From Sipunculus nudus (taxonomy: Eukaryota; Annelida; Sipuncula; Golfingiida; Sipunculidae), in contig CM049306.1 of the NCBI GenBank assembly GCA_026874595.1, positions 11,303,019-11,367,018 of the forward strand: 64,000 nucleotides of DNA, in the 5' to 3' direction. Under the pieces are notes generated by a model, which did no database searches, was not told the DNA's origin, and saw only the letters and a program-made list of their open reading frames with translations. Position 1 is the first letter of the stretch, and each line of letters begins with the position of its first letter. The position numbers and the translations under genes were made by a program. Of the stretch, positions 10,921 to 21,668 are shown in pieces.

Positions 10921-12340
10921 TTCAGGACTGATTTTAAAATTAAGGGCTTTTTGCCCCTTTAATTGCTATATAGCTTAATGGATGATTTCAGAGGTCTTTG
11001 GCCAGACGTGTTTTACTCGCTTATATAGCATTATCATGATTATAATGTAAGCTAGCATTGCAAGCGTGGATATTTTACTTGTGACTTATATACTTCTTAA
11101 GGAAGTATAAACTCTCAATGACCAGACTTTTTGTAGTGCTCATTATTACAGAGGATTCGCTGATTCATTGTTTCTACATGTTTTTCCTATAATTAATATG
11201 AAATTCAAGCTATATATAAGGTTCCATTTATGCACAAAATGCGGAACCAGCATGCTGTATGTATGCAGATAAAATCAATCGTAATTAAAGGGAGATCTCA
11301 TGTGCACGTATCCGGCATGAGGGCTTCATATATTTCTGGCATAACGAATCGCTACACGTCCCGATTTTTGCCGGTTCCCGGTGGTATACCGGATCCGACA
11401 GCTGCTTCGTCGCACCGATAGGTATAAGATATATATAAGAGATCTCTCAACACGCACCCCGCACTCCGCGTTCTGCAATCCGCATGCATGCATATGGGAA
11501 CTGAGTATAGCCATTGTTTTGTAATATGAATAACAAGGCATTTGGTCGGAGAGAGGTTCAGCCACAGCTAACTTCATTGCTGAATCAAAAGAAAAATTTG
11601 GCTACAAGACACAAGGAACGAGCAGAGAACAATGAATTCAACTCCACTGGTTTGAGGTTAGATCATATATTTATGGGGTTACTCTTTAATTATAATTATT
11701 TTGATTTGAGATGTTGTGTCTGACTCCGTTAACGGATGTATTTCACGTAGGGTGTTATACACATGTTATGTTTTTTATACGTATACTAAGGACAAGAGTA
11801 AGAACCTGACCGAAACATCGGGTGCTGGTCTGGCACTGATCCCCGTACCTTATTTAATCAGAGCTTATCTAAGATAAACTCCAAAACTCGTACCCGTTGA
11901 GCTATACAATATCTCTCTATGTAGTTTTCATCATTTACCCATGACCACGGTGCTATACGTAAAGTAATTAAGGTTTATGGATAACATAATTTTCCAGATG
12001 AATCTCATTTAAACACTCACAACTAAATGGGAAGAATAAGGCAACTAAATAGGCATATAATTAAGTATACGGAGGCCACCTGACAAGATATATATCTTGT
12101 GAATTTAGGATTAGACCCTTTTAACAAATATGGAATATAACTGAATGCGCTGGAATAACCCTACATAACAAAAAATTCAATTACCAGGATATTTTGTACA
12201 TAGGCCTATGACTGGTGGTGAAACATTCAATAATGTTTTAAGTTGCGTCTGTCACTTCGTCTTTGTTTTAATTTTTTCATATGTTACAATACATATACTA
12301 CAAAAATTCCTGTTACGCCTTTTGATCTATTAAGGGTGAT
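10921..12340. other. Non-coding sequence
   Basis: No gene is supportable. Overlapping short ORFs at 11230-11723 on both strands show no domain or consistent coding signal. A minus-strand A-box-like TAGCTCAACGGG near 11910 lacks a matching B box. Confidence 0.35.
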
Positions 12341-12371
12341 ATGATTTGCCCTTGATCTTGTCTAGGCGTAT

Positions 12372-12610
12372 ACTTGATGTCCGGCCGTTAATCGTAAGCT
12401 TTGATCCCTGCACCTCTGGTTCGATTACGTAAGCGGCCAGGCGATGCCACCAGCCAAACCTCTGCGTGGTGATGCTGACCCCTTGACCCTGCTGTGGGTT
12501 AGTGACCAATATGGCACACTAATACCCCAGATAGTTATATATACAGCGTGTTTTCTACTCAAGGATATTCCTCATTGTGAGCAGGTCCCAATTCCAAACT
12601 CTTGTGGCTA
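12372..12610. repeat. Dispersed repeat, copy A
   Basis: This shares a series of blocks in the same order with 13436-13700: ATTACGTAAGCGGCC, GTGATGCTGA, CCCTTGACCC, GCTGTG and TTGTGAGCAGGTC. The GGTTCGATTAC block resembles a pol III B box, so it may be SINE-related. Copies A and B flank the fold-back element at 12821-13301. Confidence 0.6.
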
Positions 12611-12820
12611 CAGGTCATAAGGTTGGCCCCGTTGTCCTCCTTTTGTACATTTGTGCCGTCATGGCATTCTCCAGTTGTTAAGTGATTCAGTTTATAATAA
12701 ATTATCCATATTACGCTCCAAGTTCAAATCAACTTTAAGTTAACCATACCCAGTAATTACTTAACAGTTAGTCTGATTATTAAGTGTAATGAGAGTTTGC
12801 ATTGTATACTTGCACAAATT

Positions 12821-13301
12821 AAGGCCAAAAAAAGGCATGGTTCTCAGGCACCGCTCGCGTCAATTTTACCCCCCCCCCCACCAAAAATTTTGATTTTGAT
12901 TTTCATCTTTCAAGAAGATAAAATTAAACAGAGAGAGAAAGATTTAAAATAAAACAAATACGCTTAGGCCATAATAAAAAAGGTATGGTTCTCAGACACT
13001 TTTTTCAGAAATCAATGCGGGCGGGCGCTTTTTTTATTTTAAATTTTTTGGTATGTTTCGATAAAAATGTCAAATGATAAGGGAAAAGCATGAAAATAAC
13101 AGTTTTATTTCGCTAAACAAGTAAAAGCACTACAAAACAAAGGAAATTGTATGGTTTTATCTTCTTGAAAGAAATGTCCGAGCGGCTGAAGCTCAAAATT
13201 GGAAAGTTTTTATTGAAAATCAAAATAAAAATTTTTGATGCGGGGGTTTAAAATTGATGCGGGCGGTGCCTGAGAACCATACCTTTTATTTTTTTGGCCT
13301 T
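12821..13301. mobile_element. Nested fold-back element with AAGGCC ends
   Basis: The left end starts AAGGCCAAAAAAAGGC and continues with ATGGTTCTCAGGCACCGC. The right end is the inverted equivalent and closes at GGCCTT. The inverted arms continue for about 100 bp, up to a shared ATCTTCTTGAAAG block. A third copy of the terminal motif (AGGCCATAA, then GGTATGGTTCTCAG) sits inside at about 12967, so one element appears to have inserted into or been duplicated within another. No ORF. Confidence 0.75.
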
Positions 13302-13435
13302 ATACATGGCTTTTTATACTTAAATTTACTGTGATTAGGTCCAGTTAGCTTCTTTGACGAACATAGTTAAGTTAAAACACTAAACGTATTCGTATTCGTC
13401 ATATTGGTACCCGTTTATCAGCGTATGAATGGAAA

Positions 13436-13700
13436 ACCTGCTTTAATGTCCAGTCCGGTGACTGTCGGCACTGGTCCATGCAGTTCCGGCTGGATTACGC
13501 AAGCGGCCCGGCGAGGCCATGCAGCGACTTCCTCGCAGGGCTGTGATGCTGATTGCTCTCCCTTGACCCCTGCTGTGAGCATTTATTACCCATCAGTAAC
13601 CATAAAGCACACAAAGAACCCATGGGGTTATATACATGCAGTGCCTTTCCTTCTCATGCAGTTTCCTTATTTGTGAGCAGGTCTCAATTCCTAAATCCTG
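13436..13700. repeat. Dispersed repeat, copy B
   Basis: Partner of 12372-12610. Shared blocks include GGATTACGCAAGCGGCC, TGATGCTGA, CCCTTGACCC and TTGTGAGCAGGTC. Plus-strand ORFs here are not conserved in copy A. Confidence 0.6.
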
Positions 13701-13864
13701 CAGATATATGTATATTTGCTTACTGTTATTTTATTAACCATTCAACGGATCCACTGAATACTCTTGTTATCTATTTGGTATATCATTGCCTGAAACAAAT
13801 GAAACTCTTGGAGCTTTGATAACGGCAATGCTAGAGTCGGTAGAACGCCTCTTCTAGCATGAAG

Positions 13865-14465
13865 CTCCTCGTGAAAAGGAATATCCGACACCTGCTTCAG
13901 TCAAGGAGCTGCTGGAATTTTTTCCAAGTTTACCATGCCACTATATCGTAATGCATCCTATGCCGCTGACAAGAACAAGTCCACCAAATCCTCTGAGGGG
14001 GCTGCCGAGAAGTCACCATGAAACATTCAAGGCTTACACCCGGCTTATTCACTATTTTCTGTCACCATGGAGTTTGCCTTGGGTTCCAGATTATGTCGTC
14101 TGCGGAGTCTCCACGGACAGCGTTCGACATCTTTGTCCGCCGGTTTCCAAAAATGCACACAACTGTGATTTATGACATGCGTGTAAACTGCATGTATTTG
14201 CACTTATATAATCATGAACCGCGCCGCTTTAAGAATACCAGGTTTTTGGTTGATACCGCGTGGACATACCAGCTGTACTGAAGGATATAATAGACACTAG
14301 CAAAGCGGATAAATCTGTTTTGAAAATCAACTCCAAGATAAAAGAACAAGCAGACGCTGCTTTGAGACGGATGCAAACTCAGGTTACGTACATGCCGCCA
14401 TCCAATTTAATACGTCACACTGCTGTATTTTTGGCAATTTGAAATATGGAAATGAAATTGGGAAC
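13865..14465 (+). pseudogene. KDZ-family transposase remnant
   Basis: Frame-shifted fragments match the order expected of KDZ (Kyakuja/Dileera/Zisupton) transposases. First comes LTPGLFTIFCHHGVCLGFQ with ESPRTAFDI, then a VIYD motif with a degraded neighbour (usually YDNAC or similar), then EPRRFKNTRFLVD (about 14018-14250). A different frame gives RGHTSCTEGYN (about 14259-14291), and another gives EQADAALRRMQTQ and TYMPPSNLIRHT (about 14346-14430). Each step between blocks changes frame or meets a stop, and the segment is far shorter than an intact transposase. It is a dead DNA-transposon fragment. Family recognition is from motif memory; no alignment was run. Confidence 0.7.
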
Positions 14466-14495
14466 AAGTTCGTCCAAATAATGAAAAAAGCTATT

Positions 14496-14636
14496 GAAAA
14501 GCTATTCATTGCAATGGATATATTCAAACCCAGGTCTGCAGGGATCACTTCTGAATTGGAGTTATTTAAAAAAGCTATTCATTGCAATGGATATATTCAA
14601 ACCCAGGTCTGCAGGGATCACTTCTGAACTGGAGTG
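14496..14636. repeat. Tandem duplication, about 70 bp
   Basis: A block beginning AAAAAGCTATT, passing through GGATATATTCAAACCCAGGT and ending TTCTGAAYTGGAGT occurs twice in a row, almost identically. It lies just beyond the transposase remnant and appears to be a recent slippage or unequal-exchange product. Confidence 0.9.
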
Positions 14637-14773
14637 GAATTGGATTGAAATATATGAAAATAAAATGTGTTGAAGTTTAATTTGAATTGAAGATAACAGA
14701 CTCAGTGGGATTGATCTGAATTGATGAATTGATGAATGGCTCCAGCCCTCTCATTTCATATATATATATATAT

Positions 14774-16176
14774 TTGATACCATGCACTTTCTGGCCTTTC
14801 TGCAGATGGGCTTGGCCCAATAACCGACTTTAGTTTTTGTTGGTAATACGTTATTATTTATTGACTTGAGGACTTTTGTACTCAGACAAACATTTCTCAG
14901 AACTTAAATGGGTTTATTGAAACATAAATCAGTATATCTAAGCCTTATATCAATAATTATTATCATCAAAATTACATTTTTACATACCCTATTTAATAAC
15001 TTTTTTACACACAATTCTTAATTAGTCTACATTGCATTCGTGCGATGTTAAGAGTTTAATGAGGTTCACTTTTTACCACAGAGTAATTACAGCTAGCTGT
15101 TGCGAAAAATCTCATTTACTTTACCACATAGATGTGACCTCCATGGTACCATACGCTTTTACTATAGAGCAATTATATACGGTACACAATCAGTTTCTCA
15201 GATTCATTTTTAAATAACTACATATATATAAAGGTTACCATATACATTTTGAAAATAGAATAGGTATATGTAGAAAACACTCTCTCAGAGTCATTTGATC
15301 TCAGAGTCAATCACAATCATGCACTTTCACCACAACACATCTTGTTACAGTTTGTTTGGAGAAGTGTCTTATTGATAAGCTCTCTATTTTGGCATTCGTA
15401 CAAAATTGTTGGCGTCCCGGTGATGAGAGCAGCAGGGAAGGCGGGCAGCACTTCTTTTTTCAGGTTCTCAGAGAGATGATGCGTTGGTAAATGTAATTTG
15501 GCTGCAGGGCTCATTGCTGGAGAGTAGTGTCTTTACAAAGGCCAAGGCAAAGTCGCCACAGTCACTTGCATTTGCATGTCTGTCTGTGGACGTTCATCAC
15601 AAGCATCCTAGGGTGTTGACTGCTGGTGAAGTTTCGGATTCGATCCTTGGTTTCCTATGTGGGTGGGTTCCTTACCATTGACTCATATATGGCGACACAG
15701 TTTTTGGCTGTCCAATATTTGATATGGTAATCCAACGATTTTTATTTACATGCAAAATTTGGACAAAGGCACCAGCTGGAATGTCTTTAGAGGGAATAAA
15801 AAGTGTGTTGGACACCCCAAGAGCAAGCAATTCTATAATCTTGAATCCTTCATAGATTTTACGTAGAACTTGAAGTGAGAATCTACTGGAACATGTGATT
15901 TTGCAAATGATTCAGATTGTCGTCATACCTTTGGTTGGTGATGATACCTGACCTCTTGCTTGATAAGACATTACTGATGCGCGCATCCAGCAGTTCTCGA
16001 TAGCGTGTGTTGTCCATTCTATCAAACTGTAAGAACTAATGCTGACCTACCAGGTTACTGATATATAACTTAAAAGTTATCAAGATAATAAAATAATAAC
16101 GTATAGCTAACAAAAACTAAAATCAGTTATCGGGCCAAGCCCATAGGCAGATGGGCCAGAAAGTGCATGGTATCAA
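14774..16176. mobile_element. 1.4-kb TIR element containing Ulp1-like coding debris
   Basis: TTGATACCATGCACTTTCTG at the left end is repeated inverted at the right end, ending at 16176. The similarity continues for about 95 bp through GGGCTTGGCCC, AATAACYGA and TTTAGTTTTTGTT blocks. The interior contains a minus-strand remnant of a Ulp1/C48-like cysteine protease. No transposase is visible inside, so the element is either non-autonomous or deleted. An AT tract precedes the left end. Confidence 0.75.
15440..16015 (-). pseudogene. Ulp1 (C48)-like cysteine protease remnant
   Basis: Three minus-strand pieces recall the protease domain found in many invertebrate repeat-associated proteins. They are YRELLDARISNVLSS near 16000, DIPAGAFVQILHVNKNRW plus ITISNIG near 15780-15695, and VHRQT followed in a shifted frame by ASDCGDFALAFVKTLLS near 15600-15520. 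The SDCG block fits the catalytic cysteine region. The usual catalytic histidine in the HW motif reads RW here. Frame changes, stops and intervening non-homologous sequence, including a B-box-like GGATTCGATCC near 15640, show it is inactive. Confidence 0.55.
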
Positions 16177-16181
16177 TTTAA

Positions 16182-16229
16182 ATCCGTTATTGGGCTGCCC
16201 ATCTGCAGATGGGCAGCCCAATAACGGAT
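16182..16229. repeat. Perfect 48-bp palindrome
   Basis: The sequence from 16182 is identical to its own reverse complement through 16229, with CTGCAG at the centre (16203-16208) and 24-bp arms starting ATCCGTTATTGGGC. The arm sequence resembles the subterminal part of the neighbouring TIR element, so the palindrome may be two fused element ends. A degenerate half-copy (GGGCCAAGCCCATC) follows to about 16275. Confidence 0.95.
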
Positions 16230-16275
16230 CCTAATATGGGCCAAGCCCATCAGCAGATGGGCCAGATCCTCAAAC

Positions 16276-16925
16276 GGGCTCCAACATAAATATTCATAAA
16301 AATTGGACCTCATTAAATATTGGACCCAATTTTTAACAGAAATTTTACGTTCTATTTCGTTTACTGTAAATATTCATCCCTATTTATCTCATTGATGGAT
16401 ATTTTAAAACAAATTTATTCCTGTATATAGTTTCAGTAATATGTTAGAAACAGTTAAACGAAAGGATTGGTCGGCGAAGAAAATTCACATACCCAATGGT
16501 CCAGCTGTAACTTGGTCCACTAATTTACTGGTGTACATGTTTATTTTGCAAAGTATAAACAATGTAAACTACATAATATGGTAATAGTAAGAGTAATAGG
16601 ACATGATTTTAAGTTAATATAACAGTTACCACCTGTAATTACACACATCCCTGCAGCATATTGACTATTATGAAGTCTCTTAATTCAAATGATGGGCAAC
16701 TTTAAGAATTGTGAGTTGAACTTTAACTTAATAAATTGATTTAACTGAATTGGAATTGATCTTTTTCTATTTTTTGCTTTGTATCTTGATAACTCTCAAA
16801 TAAAACATAAGGACTCGCTGTTGATCACAATACAATCTACAATATCATTCTTTTTTCTTGTTGAAATCATGCACGGACTCTATTCTGTATACTGGCGATT
16901 CTTCTGTGTACTGAAGACTCTATTA
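16276..16925. other. Non-coding sequence
   Basis: AT-rich sequence without a supportable gene or repeat. Confidence 0.35.
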
Positions 16926-16929
16926 GCAA

Positions 16930-17375
16930 GTCGCTACTATAACCACTTCACGAGACTATTTTTACTCGTTTATAGACGTTCGCGACTCGTAAATAAGAAA
17001 TGACGGGTCGTTATTGACCACTCGACGAGCAGTACTCTTAATGTGGTCAATCGTATTTTCATCTTGACGACTGGTTCCGACTCGCTTTTACACGTTTGCG
17101 ACTCGTAAATATGAAATGACGAGTCGTTATTGACCACACGACGAGCAGTACTTGTCATGTGGTAACTCGTATTTGGATCTTGACGACTGGTTCCGGCTCG
17201 TTTATACACGTTAGCGACTCGTAATTGACCACTAAACGAGGCGCAAATCACTTGTCAAGTGATAACGTGGCAACTCGTATTTGCATTTTGACGACTGATA
17301 ACGACTCGTTTTTGCACGTTCGCGACTCGTAATTGCCCACTAGGCGAGTCGCAAATCACTGGTCAAGTGGTCAAA
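16930..17375. repeat. CGACTCG-rich tandem repeat, units of about 107-116 bp
   Basis: Three to four diverged units are marked by GACTGGTTCCGACTCG-like starts near 17068, 17184 and 17291, and by GCGACTCGTAA and TTGACCAC blocks. The vocabulary is the reverse complement of the 42-bp repeat at 10672-10920, including CACTTCACGAG. Confidence 0.8.
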
Positions 17376-17850
17376 AACTGGCAAATCCTATATATGAATA
17401 AACCTGGGAATATGGGCTGAATAAGTGAATGCCCATATGGCGGCGGCTTCTTGTGTTCCTTTCAGATTTCTAGTTTATCAGATTTATTCTCTTTATGGTA
17501 AACTACAGTGGCCCACACCACTGCATTTTAAGCTCATCAATTATCCCCTGAGGAACGGCTTGTAATGCTGAAACTGTGTTACTTCCTTTGACAAAACAAC
17601 CATGTAAGCCATGGAGCAGTGTATGTGACAATGCTTGACCAGCAACAAATGCTGAACTGCATTGCAGGTCTCCCTCCTGTACATGCTTATTCTTCATTAT
17701 GATCAGAGAAATCTGATGATTTATTATTCTCTTGGTCTTGCAGCTGCCGAAATTATGTTATTGTATCTTGTTAATACAGATGGCAAAGAACAAGTGTTTG
17801 TTCTGTTTTTTTTTTCATATTTCTGGCACTAGTTAACTAGTAAAAAGCAT
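17376..17850. other. Mostly unassigned; one small minus-strand ORF
   Basis: The minus-strand frame 17697-17503 encodes 64 residues with a protein-like composition (for example GSNTVSALQAVPQGIIDEL). I do not recognise it, and no flanking exons or splice sites were established. It could be a transposon-derived fragment. Confidence 0.2.
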
Positions 17851-17851
17851 T

Positions 17852-18120
17852 AGATGAAATCACAACTGAGACACTGACACAATTGTTGTAATTTAGCAAA
17901 CAGTTGGAAAATAACGCCGAAAAACAGAAAAAATACAGGTGGCACCATTAGTGATCAGGAACTTATAGGACCAGACATAATGAACATACAAGGTTAACAG
18001 AGATAGGATGAAACTACAACTGAGAAACTGACACAATCGCTGTAATTTGGCAGATTCTCATATAAAGAGTAAAATCCGAGGAAAAATTAGGAAAAATACA
18101 GGAGGCGCCACCTGTCTTTA
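17852..18120. repeat. Diverged tandem duplication, about 155 bp
   Basis: Two copies share CACAACTGAGACACTGACAC-like, TGTAATTTRGCA and AAAAATACAGGWGGC blocks in the same order, starting at about 17860 and 18013. Confidence 0.7.
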
Positions 18121-18513
18121 GAAACTGATGAAACACTATGATCAATATGCAAAGCAAGATCAATGGCAATCCATACATTCACTATCCTGAGATGCTGGAG
18201 TTAATGTATTATTTTTTATTTGTTCCGGGGTGGACAAATTTACAACATTAATTGAAGATTATAGGCCCAAGGAGAGTTTTTTTTCAAAGATGTTCAGTGT
18301 GAAGTTTCTTGGTCCAATATGGTAACAATTTGTACAATGTTAACGGACGACTGATTAAGCATGTTCGCAATAAATCAGATGATTATAGTCAGCTGAGCTG
18401 AATGACAAAAGATTTTATCACTGGACTCTCTGTGAACTCTGTTTTCGAACAAGGGACCCATGGGTCACGGCGCTCAGCAGAACTTAGCAAATGCAAAATG
18501 TACTTATTTCTTT

Positions 18514-18516
<3 letters not shown>

Positions 18517-18573
<57 letters not shown>
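18517..18573. repeat. (AT)n microsatellite
   Basis: An uninterrupted dinucleotide AT repeat of about 55 bp. Tyr/Ile-repeat ORFs through it are artefacts. Confidence 0.95.
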
Positions 18574-18575
<2 letters not shown>

Positions 18576-18956
18576 CTAATAGGAATTATCAATTTGGCAC
18601 TACTATTTGGTGATAATCAAATACTATCAAATACTAAATATATGACTGAAAGACAAATACTGCATGTGCACTTTTATGGTCTGCATCAAAGATGCAGGAA
18701 CCTATCATGATCAAATATTTGTAAAACTATCAGTATTTCAACTATGTGAAAGTATTATGTGTCAATATTACCCACTTGGAATATATGAAACCTTGTAATA
18801 AATAGAATAACAGGGGGGGGGGGGGGAATGGAGATGAGTTGTTCTAAAATCTTAAATTAAATGCTGTAATAAATTTAAAATTGTACATTTTCAAATGAAC
18901 ATAAACTAAATCTGACAAGTATATTTTGTACTCTGTTATATATGAAAATTGTGGTA

Positions 18957-19446
18957 TGAAACCATTTAATCACACAATAAGGTAAAAAAGGTGATAGGCG
19001 TAAGAGTTATATGAAAATATATATTTGATAAACAGAAACAAATGTGTAAATGTATTTAATAATTCTAAAACATTTCGAACATATGATTTTGCATATAAAA
19101 TATTTACAGATGGAAAGACTGATCCCTTAATTTCAATTTCAGGGGAATAATGATTTTAAGTTTATATTTAACCCAGTTTTTTAGCATATCCACTTTCTGC
19201 ATGAAACCATTTAATCATACAATAAGGTAAAAAAAGGTGATAGGCGTAAGAGTTATATGAAAATATATATTTGATAAACATAAACAAATGTGTAAATGTA
19301 ATTAACAATTCTAAAGCATTTGGAACATATATTTTGCATATAAAATATTTACAGATGGAAAGACTGATCCTTTAATTTCAATTTCAGGGGAATATTGATT
19401 TTAAATTTATATTTAACCCAGTTTTTTAGCATATTCACTTTCTGCA
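18957..19446. repeat. Direct duplication of about 244 bp
   Basis: Two adjacent copies begin GAAACCATTTAATCAYACAA and include GGTGATAGGCGTAAGAG, TTACAGATGGAAAGACTGAT and TTTAGCATATYCACTTTCTG. Few substitutions separate them, so the duplication is fairly recent. Non-coding. Confidence 0.9.
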
Positions 19447-20340
19447 TGAATAATTTTAATCATATTCATTATTTTTAATTTACAAATTTTATAAATTTGC
19501 AACAATAAATTCTGTAAATATAAGTTAATTCAGAATCGTAAGTTGCATCATTATTTATCCTTAGTTTGGCTCATATCATATGCATACACATACATTTCAT
19601 TATATATTTTTTTAAATCACAAAATAAAAACCCATTTAAATTTGCAGAGATATTATCACATTAAATTCAGTTATCAGCGCCAAAGGAGAAAACGGAGCAT
19701 CAGAGGTTAGGGAGTGCTAACTGTCCTAAACGTAATGAAATATAGGTACAACTTCCTCTCCTTACACCGTTAGGATACGAAGGTAGCGCAGCGTCAGAGT
19801 GCCTTTGCATGTTTTATTGAGGATCGCACTATTACATGAACATAAGCATAACTCGCGTGGATAATGGCAGCCTCCCATCTACCGATTTTTCCGTTCCGAT
19901 TTTTTTTTTGCTGGTGGGAAATACGGTAGATGTGATGACGGAACAAAAAAAGAAATCGGCCTTTTTTCATTCATCATTTATGACGAAAATAGCAATCCAG
20001 AGGACGAAACAAAAATAAGTTAACGGTCGGAAAAATCCGGCGAATTCGGCAGGGGTGCATGCGGTGCACTCGCCGGCTGGCGAAACATGTAGGGTTTTTA
20101 TCCGCTTAAAATAATTCTTCAACAGCTTCCCTACAGATTCATATTGAGCACTAAATGAAACTTTGTTTCCTCTCTCTTTCAGGCCGAAACAATCTACACC
20201 AAAGCCGGGAAAATAAGTTCGGCCACATATGTGCAACACTGCGAAACTACATTATATTGATGTGTAGAAATCTGATTGCATGTCAAACGGCATTGTGATG
20301 TGCTAGTGCGTTTGCGCTGTATGTGTACTTCTGCTTGCTA
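19447..20340. other. Non-coding sequence
   Basis: No supportable gene. Short ORFs on both strands lack features. A small inverted pair, CATCTACCG and CGGTAGATG, lies near 19878 and 19924. Confidence 0.3.
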
Positions 20341-21201
20341 AAGGCCCTGTCATATCTCACCGGTTTGCAGGAACGGACAGAGAACCCGTGAAAAACAGTC
20401 ATCCGGTCATATACGTTGGAAAAAGTTGTCGCGGTTTGCCACGTAACGGAAGTTGAAACTGTTGATTGGCATAAATGAACAACAAACGGACAAGGAGCGC
20501 ATAGGGACGGATGAACAACGGACTGACTAACGAACACCAATGGATAGGAACGGAATAGGAACGGACAATTAACGGAAAAGGAACGTACGAAACGTAGGAG
20601 TACCGGAGAAGGAACGTACAAACCGGACTAGTACCGGAGAAGGAACAGAGAGGAAACGGTTTGTAAACGGATACAACTTATCGCGAACTGTCACGTGACT
20701 GACGAGTACCAAGTATAAGTCCGGGGCCTTCAGGGACCAAGAATCTCCGGTCTATGTCGGTCCCGTATCCATTTCTTTGCCTGTGTTCTTCCGTTAAATG
20801 TACGTTACCTATCCGTTCACTGTCAGTTTTATTCCTTTAACGCTTCCGTTACTTATAAGTTAGTGTCCGTCGAACATACGGTATAGGTACTGTACTTCTA
20901 CGTCACATCCGTTCTTTGTCCGGTAATGACCCAGCACGCAATAGCAATCACCGGAGACGAACGGAAACTAACGAAGAAGTCCTGGATCACATATGCATGA
21001 AAAATTAATAAAACGGAAGCTTAAAAGTTTTGTGCACGTTCAAAATGTCACGCCGTTTCTACCGGACGTTCCTTGTCATGAAACGTAGTCGACGGCGGAG
21101 AACAGGAGACTAAACGGATACTAACATATATCAACGGAGTGCCATATTGGGTCCTCGTTCCCTCTTTGTTCGTGCAATCCGGTGGGATGTGACATGGCCT
21201 T
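20341..21201. mobile_element. TIR element rich in GGAACGG / CCGTTCC motifs
   Basis: The left end reads AAGGCCCTGTCATATCTCAC then CGG. The right end, inverted, reads AAGGCCATGTCACATCCCAC then CGG, so the TIRs match at about 20 of 23 positions. The interior is an irregular series of GGAACGGA-like motifs on the left and CCGTTCC-like motifs on the right, a loose long inverted repeat. Non-coding, about 860 bp, probably a non-autonomous DNA transposon. Confidence 0.75.
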
Positions 21202-21286
21202 ACACCTTTGTTTCAGTTTAAATTCCCGCAGCTGGTTAGCACAGCCGAGTGTCTAGGTTTCTCCTTGTCACAATATAACCTCTCCA

Positions 21287-21486
21287 CAGAAGCGAATCCG
21301 GGGGGGGGGGGGGGGATCAAGGGGTCTGGACTCCCCCCTCCGCAGCTAGTGCAACTTTCTAAGGGTTTAAATCAATTTTTGTGGCCTTGACCCCCCCCCC
21401 GTTTTCCGGACCTGATGACCTTTTTTATGCTTTATCATTAGCTGTCCTCGGTTGGACAAACCTAAGAAATCCTGGATCCGCCTCTG
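21287..21486. mobile_element. Poly-G/C TIR element (MITE), copy 2
   Basis: It begins CAGAAGCGAATCCGGG, contains a G run and then a C run, and ends TCCTGGATCCGCCTCTG. It shares layout and internal blocks (GACCTGATGACC, TCATTAG, CTAAGAAATCC) with copy 1 at 3898-4113. Confidence 0.75.
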
Positions 21487-21603
21487 CTCTACAACAGGTC
21501 CTATGCCATGAATCCACGCAGGCGACAAATGGAATCAGGGGACCGTGAGGCTCCAGGCTGAACTAGCGAGGACGAGGTTGGCAGACACGGCCATCAGAAT
21601 GTG

Positions 21604-21668
21604 GATGCGGGTAAAAAGGGAGTCCGGACCCCCCCCCCCCCCCCCCACCTTTGGATCCGCTTCTGCAT
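21604..21668. mobile_element. Poly-G/C TIR element, short third copy
   Basis: GGATGCGGG, then GGGAGTCCGGACC, a long C run and TTTGGATCCGCTTCTGCA resemble the two larger copies, but most of the interior is missing. Confidence 0.5.

Noticed and set aside
11800-11920. tRNA gene or SINE head on the minus strand
   Set aside because: An A-box-like TAGCTCAACGGG is present but there is no B box or cloverleaf pairing.
18402-18710. ORFs crossing the AT microsatellite on both strands
   Set aside because: Tyr-Ile runs are translations of (AT)n and the flanks show no coding character.
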